Assembly: GCA_947034895.1 (NCBI GenBank)
Contig: OX344762.1
Location: 20,130,760-20,194,759 of the forward strand
Length of the DNA: 64,000 bases
DNA from: Rhytidiadelphus loreus
Taxonomy: Eukaryota; Streptophyta; Bryopsida; Hypnales; Hylocomiaceae
Direction: 5' to 3'
Shown here: in pieces, positions 13,401 to 24,500 of the stretch
How the letters are laid out: each line of letters opens with the position of its first letter
Position numbering within the stretch: the first letter of the stretch is position 1
Position numbers and translations under genes: made by a program
Notes under the pieces: generated by a model
What the model saw: only the letters and a program-made list of their open reading frames with translations
What the model was told of the DNA's origin: nothing
The model's database searches: none

Positions 13401-14795
13401 CTCAATCGGCCTTGCTAGAGCAGCCTTCATCTTGCCCAAAAGCCTATCACGGTTACCCTCCAGAGCTATCTCTTGATTCCTGGCTTGCAGGGGCGAGTGG
13501 GCGGGGGAGGCATACAGACTTTGGTAAAAGTCCGAGCAGATTTGCTCCAGAGCGGCTTGGTTTCCGGTTTTGGTTCCCCTCGCATCCTCTAGTTCGGAGA
13601 TGTTGGAGGTTCCGGAGTGTGGTCTTGCCGCCTTGAAGAAGTCTCTGGTGCATCTATCACCTGTTTTCAGCCACTTGACTCTGCTTCTGATTCTCTGACC
13701 TTCCATTTCGTGTTTGCTGAGTGTTGCTAGCTCGTCGGTGAGTGTGCTAATCTCCAATTGTGTGTCATGGGAGTGGGGGGACCGATGCAATTCGGCTTGA
13801 GCTGCCGCTAGTTTGTTTCGTAAGGCAAGCTCTGTGGCTCTTCTGTCAATTGCCCTCTGCTTGCAATATTGCTTGTAGTATTTCACCACCTTGCGTAGCT
13901 TGCTTAGGAATGCTTGTTGCGGGTTACTCTGCCAAATCGTATGGATCGCTGCTTTGACCTCAGGGTCCTTCAAGTAAAAGTTACTCATTACAAAAGTTGA
14001 TCTCCGAGCCGGAGTTGGAAGCAGCTGTATAGTATGCATGATTGGATGGTGATCCGAGTGCCTTGAGTCACCCCTAATTTTGTAGTCAATTACTGGGAAG
14101 GGGCCTGCGCCTCTATGGTTGAATGAGTAGCAACGGTCGAGTCTTGCCAGCGATCTCAAAGGGCCGATTCGCCTATTATCCCATGAGAAACGGATTCGAC
14201 CTTCGACAGGGAAGTGATCGGAGATGTCCAAGGCGTCTTTTAATAGTGAGAAGCATCTGCTTTCCCCGTTTGAGATGATTCGGCCGTTCATATTTGATTT
14301 GTCTCTCTGATCTTCAACGAAGTTCCAATCACCAATCAGCATCCATCGGCAATCTCTTGGGAGGACATCCAAGAGCTTCGTCCATAGTGCGCAACGCTCA
14401 CCCACGCTATTGGATGCGTACACATTCAAAATTCATAAGTCTCCTCCTTCTATGCCACCAAGCTTTACCCATTGAGCACGTTCGCATTGAGTATGGCCTT
14501 GGTCGATTATGCGCGGCGCTATCCAAGGCGCCAGCCACATACACACTCCTCCTGTCCCAACTCCAACTTCGCCCGGGCCATGACCGAATCCTGTAGCTGC
14601 TTCTCTTCCGAGAAAGGTGGCCCTCGGCCAGAAAACTCGGCCCAGGCGCTCCAGTTTGGCACCCCGGAGGCGGTGTTCCTGGAGGCAGAGGATGTCGATG
14701 TCTTTGAACATTTCTCTGAAGTAGCTCCTTACGATGGCTGATTTCCCATCATCGTTCAATCCCTGCACATTTTGAGATACGGTCGTGACTTTCAT
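10494..14795 (-). pseudogene. LINE ORF2 (endonuclease, reverse transcriptase), interrupted by four in-frame stops
   Basis: A single frame from ATG at 14795 to a stop at 10494 carries all domains in order. Endonuclease: SQNVQGLND, LCLQEHR, GDWNFVEDQRDK, RLDRCYSF, SDHHPI. Reverse transcriptase: SPGKAPRPDGV, WRPITLLNVAYKI, LKLDFSKAFNTVDW, RQGCPLAPYLF and the active-site FADD. C-terminal zf-RVT type zinc region: CPVCPRRAEK, ILHRFWEC. Stops are TGA at 14435-14433 (inside the endonuclease) and TAG at 12200-12198, 11642-11640 and 11540-11538. No frameshift is needed over 4.3 kb, so decay is by point changes only. No RNase H domain was recognised. Confidence 0.9.
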
Positions 14796-16927
14796 TGGAG
14801 TGTGTTGGGGAGGGAGGTGTCTGGGAACAACACTGTGGCCCTGCGGCCCGCGCTCTCTGCTCCCCTGCGTGGGGTGCCTCTACATTGTTGGAGAATTGAG
14901 GATCGGTGGCGCTTGGCAGCTTCAACCGCTTCCAGTCTCCTCGTACGTTGATCAGGGGTGAGGTTCTTCGACTGCGGAGTGGGGCCTTCCCTCCCTCTCG
15001 TGAGCTTGAACCATGTGAGGAACTCCTCTCTCATTTCCTCTGGGATTTCGGTAATGGCGGAGGGTTGTGCTGTGTCGGAGACGTTGCGAATCAGGGCTCG
15101 AGGGGTGCATGGATTGTCTTCCATTCTGTCTGCATTGTCCTTCTCGTTATCGTTGGGCAAGGGAAAGCTCTGAGCAGCACCTTCTACTGACGGGGTGGGC
15201 GCTGTGGATGAGGAAGGAGCTGCAGCGGCGTTGAGGTCCAACACCTGAGTTGCGTCTTGTTTGTCGTGTGGCAACAGTCCGCTATTTGGACGGCCGTTCA
15301 CAGATGGGGGGGGAAGCTGATTCGGAGCTGGAAGACCTGTAATGGGTTGCTGGATTAGGCCAAGTAGTCCGAACAATGTTGGAGGGGGCATTGCTTGTTC
15401 TGCAGTCTCCTCTTGGTTTATCGGTCCTGCCCCCTTCGCTACCATCCTATTTGGTGGGATCCTCTCTAGGATGTCTCTTTGGGGTTGGATATCTTGATCG
15501 TTCGACGTGGGGCCGTGTTGGGGTTGGACCTGCTCCCATACCATTCTCTGCTGTAGGTTGTCTCCTTCTGCTCTCGGATTCCTCCTGGACTGATTCAGTC
15601 TCAGATTTGGATACTTTTTGGCTGCGGGGGCGGCTTGATCATGCGCCGTGAGAGCTTGCGAAGCACTTTGTCTTCCTCTTGCGTGGGTACCATCGTCGTC
15701 GTGGCCGTGCCTTGGGACTTTTGGGTTGGGAGCAGGTTGGGCTATTGCCCTGTTGTTGCGCCCTACTGTGACCCATTCACCGCCATCAGCTTCCGGTGAG
15801 AGGCTGGCAGCACTCAGCGTGTGCGTCGAATCTTGATGCACTTGGTTGGCGGGAGGGGCACTTCTCCTTACCAGTGTGACATCATTGTCGATAAGAATTG
15901 TAGGATTGTGGTTGCCTATGGGGGGAGGAGGAGGGGGATTACCGCATGAAAATTTGTCCCTCTGCTCTATCCTTTCGGAGGTGCCCCCCGCATCTTCTCT
16001 CTCCTGGTTGGAGAAAGTTTGATGCCTTTGCTCACTCGTCTGCTTGGATTTCTTTGCCTTCGGACAGTCCTTCATGGAGTGATCAGTGGCGTGACAGAGT
16101 CTGCACCTTATTGGCAAATTGCAATAATCCACCTCGATGAATACTCTTTCTTGTGTAGACTCATTGACAACCGTCAGCTGAGTTGCCCACCCTCGGTCAG
16201 ATTGCATTGCCACACAGAATCGCTGATCCGACGAGTTGGCGTTGCGTTTGTCACTTCCGATCAGCATCCCTAATCCTCCCGCAATCTCTTTGGAGACTCC
16301 CAAAAATTCGCCTGGGATCCCTCTCAACGTTATCCATGTGGGCACCTTCAACTTCGAGGGGCAGCTGGCATTGAAGCCTGATGCCCAGGTCTGGATGATA
16401 CAGGTGCCCCACTTTGAGTGATGCGGAGTTAACATTAGGAGCTTCTGTGTGGCGACCGTTTGTCGGGTGAGAACTTGGAAGAATCCTCTCTCCAGGTCTC
16501 TCCCAAGGCCAATCCACTCATCTATCTGAGACTGTAGAGCTGCTACCCAATGTGTTAGTTCTTTGTGAGATGGCTTCCCGCCTACAAAGTAGGCCACAAC
16601 CGCGTGCTTTTGCAAGCGTTCCGTTTCTTTTTTTACTATGTCCTGATCGACTTGGACCTCGATCACAGTATTACATAGCAGGAATCCGGCATAGCTACGC
16701 GCAAATCCTTCAGGAAGGGACTCACCAGGTGTAGGCTTTGTGGGGTGCAGCTCCGCGTGTCTTCCCATGCTTGCCACCGCAGCTACCAGCTCCGGTTCCA
16801 CTTCGTCCTTCCATTGCTGCCCCTGTACTGTGTCTGAGTGGTTAGGCGATGCTGGAGCGTGTTCCAGCCTTGCCTTCAGAGTATTTGCGTACGATGTCCG
16901 CGCCATCGCTTCTGGTTGACCGTTCAA
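14792..16927 (-). CDS. LINE ORF1 protein (nucleic-acid binding, CCHC zinc knuckle)
   Basis: An uninterrupted frame of 711 codons. The N-terminal half resembles the DUF4283-type region of plant LINE ORF1 proteins (LTRQTVATQKLLML, TWITLRGIPGEF). A zinc knuckle follows, CRLCHATDHSMKDC, with C-x2-C-x4-H-x4-C spacing, then a long low-complexity tail rich in Pro, Gln and Asn. ORF1 proteins coat the element RNA and act as chaperones in the retrotransposition particle (family knowledge). The stop TGA overlaps the ORF2 start as ATGA at 14795-14792, suggesting translation by termination and re-initiation. Confidence 0.9.
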   Translation of the reverse strand: MNGQPEAMARTSYANTLKARLEHAPASPNHSDTVQGQQWKDEVEPELVAAVASMGRHAELHPTKPTPGESLPEGFARSYAGFLLCNTVIEVQVDQDIVKKETERLQKHAVVAYFVGGKPSHKELTHWVAALQSQIDEWIGLGRDLERGFFQVLTRQTVATQKLLMLTPHHSKWGTCIIQTWASGFNASCPSKLKVPTWITLRGIPGEFLGVSKEIAGGLGMLIGSDKRNANSSDQRFCVAMQSDRGWATQLTVVNESTQERVFIEVDYCNLPIRCRLCHATDHSMKDCPKAKKSKQTSEQRHQTFSNQEREDAGGTSERIEQRDKFSCGNPPPPPPIGNHNPTILIDNDVTLVRRSAPPANQVHQDSTHTLSAASLSPEADGGEWVTVGRNNRAIAQPAPNPKVPRHGHDDDGTHARGRQSASQALTAHDQAAPAAKKYPNLRLNQSRRNPRAEGDNLQQRMVWEQVQPQHGPTSNDQDIQPQRDILERIPPNRMVAKGAGPINQEETAEQAMPPPTLFGLLGLIQQPITGLPAPNQLPPPSVNGRPNSGLLPHDKQDATQVLDLNAAAAPSSSTAPTPSVEGAAQSFPLPNDNEKDNADRMEDNPCTPRALIRNVSDTAQPSAITEIPEEMREEFLTWFKLTRGREGPTPQSKNLTPDQRTRRLEAVEAAKRHRSSILQQCRGTPRRGAESAGRRATVLFPDTSLPNTLQ

Positions 16928-17164
16928 CCCTAAAAAAAACCCTAAAAGAACATGGGAGCAGGTGTCTTTCTACTCTGTTCTAGGATGCAACTCCACCCGG
17001 GCTTAGTTCCTGCGCACAGCGCAAGGAAGGAAATGACTACTTTGCGTGGTCATACAAGACAAGATTGAGTATTCTACGCCTGGCCGCTACGGATTCATGG
17101 ATCGTTCATGGTGACTGCCGACATGGGCGTCTCCTGAGCAACGCAGCGGCCTCCGACCCTCATA

Positions 17165-17179
17165 TGCTCTACATTTTTT
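17165..17179 (+). repeat. Right target-site duplication of the LINE
   Basis: TGCTCTACATTTTTT, identical to 10240-10254. It defines the 5' end of the element at 17164. Confidence 0.85.
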
Positions 17180-18556
17180 AGAAAGTAAGGTGAAAATAGC
17201 ACCCAAAACCACCTTTGTACCTATTCCTAACAAGTAGACTTTTATTGAAAGTGTCCCAACAAGTTTCATTAAATTGTTCCTTTACTTAATTACTATTAGT
17301 TGATCTCTAATTCTTTAGCATTACAAAAAATCTGAATCTTGCAAAAGGCTACCAGTTTTGCACACCCCTTGTGCAATTTTGGTGCAATTAGGGATTTTTT
17401 TCCTTCCTGGATCTAATGTGGCACTACTAGTGCCATGTCAACACTATATCAGACTAGCAACTTTTTAAATAAATAAAAAAAAAAAATATATATATATATA
17501 TATTTAAATTTAAATTATTATTATTTTCTTTTGTACTTGCACTACGGGAGTGCTGAAAATCAAACATTTGCAGCATTTTGAAGGGTTCAGATTTTTTGTA
17601 ATGATTTCAATTTTACGACCAAGTTATGTGACAATTTTGAAGGCTTAGGAAGCTTCCACTTTGAAAATTCATAATAGTTATATCTCTTATTCAAAAATTC
17701 TCTCTCTGTCTTTATTAAATTCATGATTTCAATTGCTTATACCATAGAAATATTTTTACCAAGGTAAAGAAGGTGCCTCTAACTATGCTAAATTTCTTAT
17801 TTTGCTTATTTTGACAGTTTTACCTTCATTAAGTTACATAAATAACTTTTTGTGCATTTTGGGCCATGTAAGCATCACTTTGATATTTCTTTGCAATTTA
17901 GTCATGTTCATTTTGATTAAATTACCACATTAGTCAATCAACAATAATTGACAATCGATGTTTGTATAGGGGTACAAATTAAATTAGCTACTAAACACCA
18001 TGTTTAAAACATAAAATTAAATGTAAATGCTATCTTTTGTCCTATTTGCAAGGATTTGAATAGTGCAAGACCCCATCAAACTAATTTAAATGAATTTTTG
18101 ATGAATGCGATCTAAATGGTGTGAACTTTTGGATGAGATTTAGATGAAATGAAGATGAAGATTGAAAAAAACTTAAATGAATTTTCAATGAATATAAATG
18201 AAATTTGGATGACGATTACACTATTTTAGATGGTGTGAGAATAATGTGGTTGACATTATATTGGTTTTATTTAAAGTACTTTAAACTTCCATATTAGTGT
18301 GCCTCATAAATTTGCATAAGAATTCATGCAAATTAGTGTTATTATTGTGAGGCACACTAACTGTTTTATCATGTGTAGTTATGCCACAAAAAAAAGCCCA
18401 AACAAATCACTGCACAACAGGTGGTTAGCCCCAACGAAATTCAACTAACAGAATAACGAACTTCAACAAACTGGCTCCAAACTCCAGAAGCTGGAGCTCG
18501 CTCGACAACAATTGGCAACAATTGGCAACAATCAAACGGCAGTAATTGCTCTTCTC
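17180..18556. other. AT-rich spacer upstream of the SGR6-like gene
   Basis: Contains a (TA)n tract at about 17487-17502 and runs of A. Near 18500 CAACAATTGG is repeated in tandem just before the start codon, probably in the 5'UTR. No TATA box stands out and no other gene is seen. Confidence 0.45.
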
Positions 18557-21500
18557 ATGGCCAGCGATGGCGCTCCCGTGTCCTCCCGCATCAGTAAGTG
18601 GTCTTCCCCTTTCATTTGAATCAACGGAATCACGCAATGCTTTGTAGCACGCATTCAATCTTTTTGCCAACAGCTTCACATGAGAATTTCTCCTTGAGCA
18701 ACCAATTAGGGTTGCAACAGATCGTTGTTGCCATGGACTGATGAATGTGTGTGTTGTCTGTGATTTGTAGCTGTTATTCGCGTGCTGGTGGCTGCTATGG
18801 GCGACAGTGCGCGATCCGTGCAAGAGGCGGCTGCGTTTGCACTTTGTGAGATTGCTCGACAGTGAGTGTGCTGCTGCTTCGATCTGTTGTTGTGCATTGC
18901 GTTTTAATTTTCAGAATCTGAATTTGAGAACTTTATGTCTTGGTTTTAATAAATATTGCAAGAGTTGCGTACTTTAGAATGTGTGATATGCTATTAGGAA
19001 CGCTGAAGCTGTACTTGACTGCTGCGCCACGAGTCTACGAGCTGGCAAGCGGGTAGGCTGCGCTCTTTGGCCTTTGAATGTTATGCTGGAGCGATTGCTA
19101 AAGGAAAATGGAATGTTCTTGTTCTCCTGTTCGTAATCAAGTATTGAACGCTTATAAAATTCTCAATCACTGTATGTGTACTTACAGATTAAGAACAGAG
19201 TTGTTCAAACTAGAATCGGAAAAAATGCAGCTTAACAAAATCAAAAACGCAATTGTGAGAACGGGAATATTCTGTTTTGAAGTAACTAAGACTAGAGCTG
19301 TCAGTGTAGGAAGCTTAGGAAAGGCACGATAGGTAATTGGCCATGCCGACATATACGTGTGTTACGTCGAGACACAACTTCTATCGTCCCGATTCGAGTA
19401 TTATCTTACATTTGAAGTATAATTCAGCTGTCGCTGATGATTGTTCGTGTGATTTTGGGAATTAGGTCGTAAGTTATCGTGCCGGTTTGCTGCTTATCAT
19501 GGCCTACACTATTCGGGAGATGAACGAGGAACAGGTTAATTCAGTGCTGATGCGCACCACTGCCAAGCTTGCCATGGTGGAGTTGTCAGTGAACAAGGTA
19601 CACTCGAATTTCGAGGGAGCCATTTTGCCATGCTTGCAAGATTGGCCTAATTCCCAGATTGAATTACGAGTAATCCTAGGGTCTTTAACTCTAAATCGGT
19701 ACTTTTTTTTTTTTTTCATGCTTGAAACAGGAGGGAATTACAGATTGGAGAAGCGCAGCTTGTAATCTACTTGTTGCAGTTGGATCGCGCTTACCGGATG
19801 TTGTAAGGTCCCTCTACGCTGTTATTGCTTAGTTGCTAAATTCCCTTTGTTGTAAGAGAGCTTAGGGTTTGAGAATTTGTAGGAATTCTTTTAAAAAATA
19901 AAGATTGTGATCTTTACATGTTATTTCAATCGCAACAATTGTGATAGTTGCCGTGAATCTATACCGTCATCGTCCGCTTAGCTGAGGTCTTTGAAGCCAG
20001 CACCTTTCTAGGCTGTTCCCTCGTCCTAGTGAACTAAATATGTGCTTGAACAATGAGCTACAGCTTATGGACGAAACATTCAACCAACTCGCCGGAGGTG
20101 GAGTTCCTGTTGTAGGGTTGGTTCAGACATTGGCCGAGTTTGCGACATCTTATGGTAAATATATTTCTGGCCCTTCTTTCCTTTTCAAATTCAAACGATT
20201 CAAGAATTGACATTGACGATGAACTTGGAAAAACACTGAAAGGTCCTAGACTAATGCGTCGAAGATGCTAATCTCGAAGAAAACTCGAGCTACGTTGTTT
20301 GGTTTCGTACTTTGCCCTGTCTGCTATTCCGTTCTCACTGGAAATCTGGATTGATCATGGAAGGTTTGCAGTTTGCCCCTCGGTTTAAGCATGTTTTATC
20401 CCGCGTGCTGCCAATTCTGAGTGGTGTTAGAGAGAATGAGCGGCTTCTTTTTGCGAAGGGTAAGTACGCTGTAAATTTCCTTTCAGGTCTAGACTCGATT
20501 GCTTGCTTTTAATTTTTCAGGAAGTGGCATACAGTAACTGGATGTCATCGACATTGTTTTCGAGTAGTTTAACTCTCCATGTTTGGATTCGTGTCTGTTG
20601 CATTTCGAAGATCTTTTCTATTTCTAAACTCGTTGCTTGTAAAATCATTTGCAGCATTCACGTCCTGGTGTGAAACCATGAACCGTAGTCACGAAGTCTG
20701 TCCATCAAATTTATCACCTGATGTAGATTTGCAGTACGTCATGAGCTCTCCATTTGGGATAATTCAGGAACATATAATTCTCCAAATATATTTCGGAACC
20801 CACTTATATGAAAGCGCCATGCTCGGTGAGGAATGACACGTTACTCAATACAACCGCATTCTCTTTATTTCTGCAGAGCGCTCCTGCACCAAGCATTTGA
20901 ACTTATGCTGGACGCCTGGATTACGTCCCAAGATGCTGAGGTGGGATTGGAACATTTCTCATAAGATGTATATTCAGAAATTTTGGACAAAGTCTTTCTT
21001 TGTTTGTAACTTAAATCTTATATTACTCTGATAGGTCCAACTTCGACTGATTATAACGTGAGGACCCTGTACTTTGGGAGACCCTTTACGTGGATGCAGG
21101 TTCGGCTAGAAACTGCAGAGGCATTAGGGAAAATGATGGGTCTAGTTAACAGATCACACCTCAGCTCAGCATTGCCTAGACTCCTTCCATCCATTTTGGC
21201 AGTGTGAGTTGCCAAGCATCTGTAGACGTGTATTTGCGTAGTTATGCTCAGAACATGCACAGTGATTTAAAAGTTGAACCCATTGAATTTTTAGTTTGAC
21301 TTTGCAGTTGCAGAAAAGAGAAGGACAACCCCCTGCCAGCCACATCAAGTTTGCACACAGTCTTGTTTCTTATTCTTGTGAATGATGGTGGATCACCATT
21401 GATCGATTTCCTGGTAAAGCTTTTAACCAAGTGGAGCCTGACTTAGCTGTCAGTTATGAATGTCACCAAATATTGCACGGATTGAGAAATTTGCATTTAT

Positions 21501-24500
21501 AATTCAACGGGCACGATTTACATTTCAGAACGGTCCCATTCGTTTATACTTTTACGTTTTTTATACTTTCAAATTTTACTGCAGATTATTTTCACTCTTG
21601 GAGCCCTGCATTCGATCTGTACATTTTAAAAAGGATAACAGTAAAGCTTTGGTGGCAGGCTCTGGCTCCTGCATTAAATTTATTGCTTCCTAAAGCTTAT
21701 TTGACTGTGAAGAGTGGAAGCAACAGAACGCTTAGCGCCCAAATGAAGGTACATAGCTGAGATATTGTCCTCAAATCATTTTGATTATAGGAGCATGTGG
21801 GTGCAAGAAGCTGGCTGTAGAATTTCGTCCTCTTACTACGCATCACACCGTAAATTTACCTCTTGGAGTTTGTCAGAGACGTGAGTTTGTCACTGAACCA
21901 AGCATTCAGCTGTCATACATCTCACAGTTGAGACGACGTCTCCTTGTTAGAGTGTCTATACAGCGTAGTAACTACGGTTAGCTGGCATGACTTTTGCACG
22001 AGTTGGAAAGGAGCTGAGAAGGTCTGCCACCTTTTTTAAAGGATTACTTACATCTGAATTGTCTTTCGAATAGGATGGTCCACACTAAAATCTGAGCCCT
22101 AGATGCTTGTTGGATGCTCGACATCTTTATGGGATGTCAATTGTAGTGTCGATCTATGCTGGGTTAACTTTATGTTCACACCGCCCGTTTCCATGGCACA
22201 TTGCAAATTTGCAGAATCACAATGAGGTTCTTCGCTGCTTTGTCACAATAAGAATGGCGTACCCTTCTGAAATTTTCAACTATCTGTTGCATGTAAGTCA
22301 TTCTATCTTCTTTGACCTTGTATCTTCTATCTTCTTTGACCTTGTATACGAATTCATCAAAAACTCGAGCTAATCATCTCGATCAACTCATGTCCATCTC
22401 TTAAGGAAAAGCAGACTCAGGTTTAAGGTCTTCTATTTAAAGCAGACTCAGGTTTAACGTCTTCTAGTTTGGATATTGTTGCAATTGGCGCACACGGAGG
22501 CCTTACAAGATCATTTTGTTTGTTTTCAGCAAATTCGGACCCAGGAGAGCTGTATCCAATTGGGCATACTATCAGTATGGAAACACCTAATAATCAGGTT
22601 TAACCCGTCTCTTTGGCCTGAACTTGGTCGCCCTTCGTATTTGAAATTTTGACCTCGACAAGGACTAGATGAAGCGAAACAGAGAGACGGCCAATTTACT
22701 GCTCTCGTCATGCGCAGACATTCAGAGCTATGGTTCTTTAGAAGAGGTGAGATTGCTGAAGCTGTGAAGTATCTTCTCCATAAACGAGACTTGAAGATGA
22801 GAAAGTCCATTGCTGAGGTGCTACTATGCATGAATATTTCTGAACTCTTTACATACTATTTTTTATTCTTGTCTAAAAATAGTATGAGAATAAACTGAAG
22901 TGAATAATAAATGGTTTGAGCATATTGTGGAAACCAACAAAACTGACATAAGTTCTTTTGCTAATATACTGATCTGCGTCGTTGCAGTTAATTGTATGCA
23001 TGGCCTCAAGCGGTTATCTTGATAAAGAGACCGGTGAAGCGTGTATCGAATTTCTTGTGAAGCAATGTGCATTGTCGGATACAAAGAAGAGGCCCTCTGA
23101 AGGTGATTGTGCGTCTGCTGAGAAACCAAATGCGTCTGAACCTCCTGCCGATGTACTCTTGGAGAAAGTATGAACCATCTTATTACATGAATTGCAAACA
23201 TGTTGTCTGCGCACGGGAACAATCAAGAAATTTGGTTTTGAGCATACTGAATTTTTACCCTTGGCAATTTGTTGTCGTAGTGAAGGTGTGCTTGTCTATT
23301 TTATAAGGATTTCGGAAGACATGTGAGTTCCCAGGAGTTACGGCGTGTTTGCGAGACAGGGTTGCTTCTTCTGGCTGGCACTGTTCTTGCTTCGGAGGTA
23401 TTGTTCTCGTCATAACGTTTGATTAAACTTCTGATGTTATGGCCACGGAAAGCTTAGTACTTTATTACTGTTAGGTCTGTTTATGATCCTCCTCTAGAGT
23501 AAAGTTTGAGGGGTGCTACTCTTTGTATACTGAGAAGTTGATGCTTTTTCCAGGTTGTACTGTGGCCATTTCTATTGAAGATGCTTATGCCAGTAGAATA
23601 CACAACATCTCTTGCTACTGTAAGTATAGATCTTGAACATGGACCATGTAAGAGCTTAGAGGCATATCTTGCTGGTCTTGATATTATAAATGTGAATGCT
23701 CTCTCGTGACTGCTTCTTACCCCAAATGTTTTGTGCAGGTGTGCAAGTGCATAACTGAAATACTGAAACATAAAATCTCTCGAGGAGAGAAGGTTTCTGT
23801 TGATTACACAACGTCTCCAAGTATTCCACAACCAGAGGTTTGTAATCAATTAATCACTATTAATGGTTTTCAATGTTTTTAATGATGAATCATACTTTAT
23901 CCATGACCAGTTGTAGATTCATCATGGCCATTTGAAATGCAGGAACTCCTTGCTCGTCTCCTCTTACTTCTTCAATATCCACTAGAAGCAGAGCTTGCCC
24001 CTAGAGTGCTGATTGTACGAGAATATACGCGCTTTTATAATTTTGTATATTCACTCCTGTGAGATTGTCCACTGGAATACGTTTAGCTGACAATTTTCAC
24101 CTACACATTTCATAACATTTGTGACTCTGGCTAACCAAACTCTTTCTCTTGATGCAGATCCTGGACTATTTGGGGCCGATATTTCCTACAGCTGTTGTGC
24201 TCCTCTGGGAAGTGCAGGTCTGTAGTTGCCCAAGTCTTGGCTAGTCATAGTACAAGTTACACATTTTAGACATGGAATTCCCGTAAATTTATTCTCAATG
24301 AGGGTATTTTTGGGTGCAGTTTTGTCCAATTCGCGAGTATAATGAGAAATTCTCCTACTTTCGGGAGTCTAAATCATTTTTATGTTTTGTTGGTAAGCTT
24401 TAGATTCCCAAAATGAAGACTTACATCAATGACATTGATCCTACCTCCTGGCAACAAACAACCTGGGTAGACATGATTCTACATGTAAGAAATGGGTTCT

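Larger units (their letters stand above)
10255..17164 (-). mobile_element. Near full-length L1-type LINE retrotransposon
   Basis: The element runs on the minus strand, with its 5' end near 17164 and poly(A) tail at 10261-10255, flanked by a 15-bp target duplication. About 240 bases of leader precede ORF1 (16927-14792). ORF2 (14795-10494) has an APE-type endonuclease, reverse transcriptase and a zinc-binding C-terminal region. Its base composition is clearly GC-richer than the flanking AT-rich DNA. Intact ORF1, perfect target repeats and a tail suggest a fairly recent insertion, but four stops in ORF2 indicate the copy itself is no longer competent. Confidence 0.93.

Noticed and set aside
18425..18823. 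132-codon minus-strand frame at the start of the SGR6-like gene
   Set aside because: Overlaps exons 1-2 of the plus-strand gene, which have phase and homology support.
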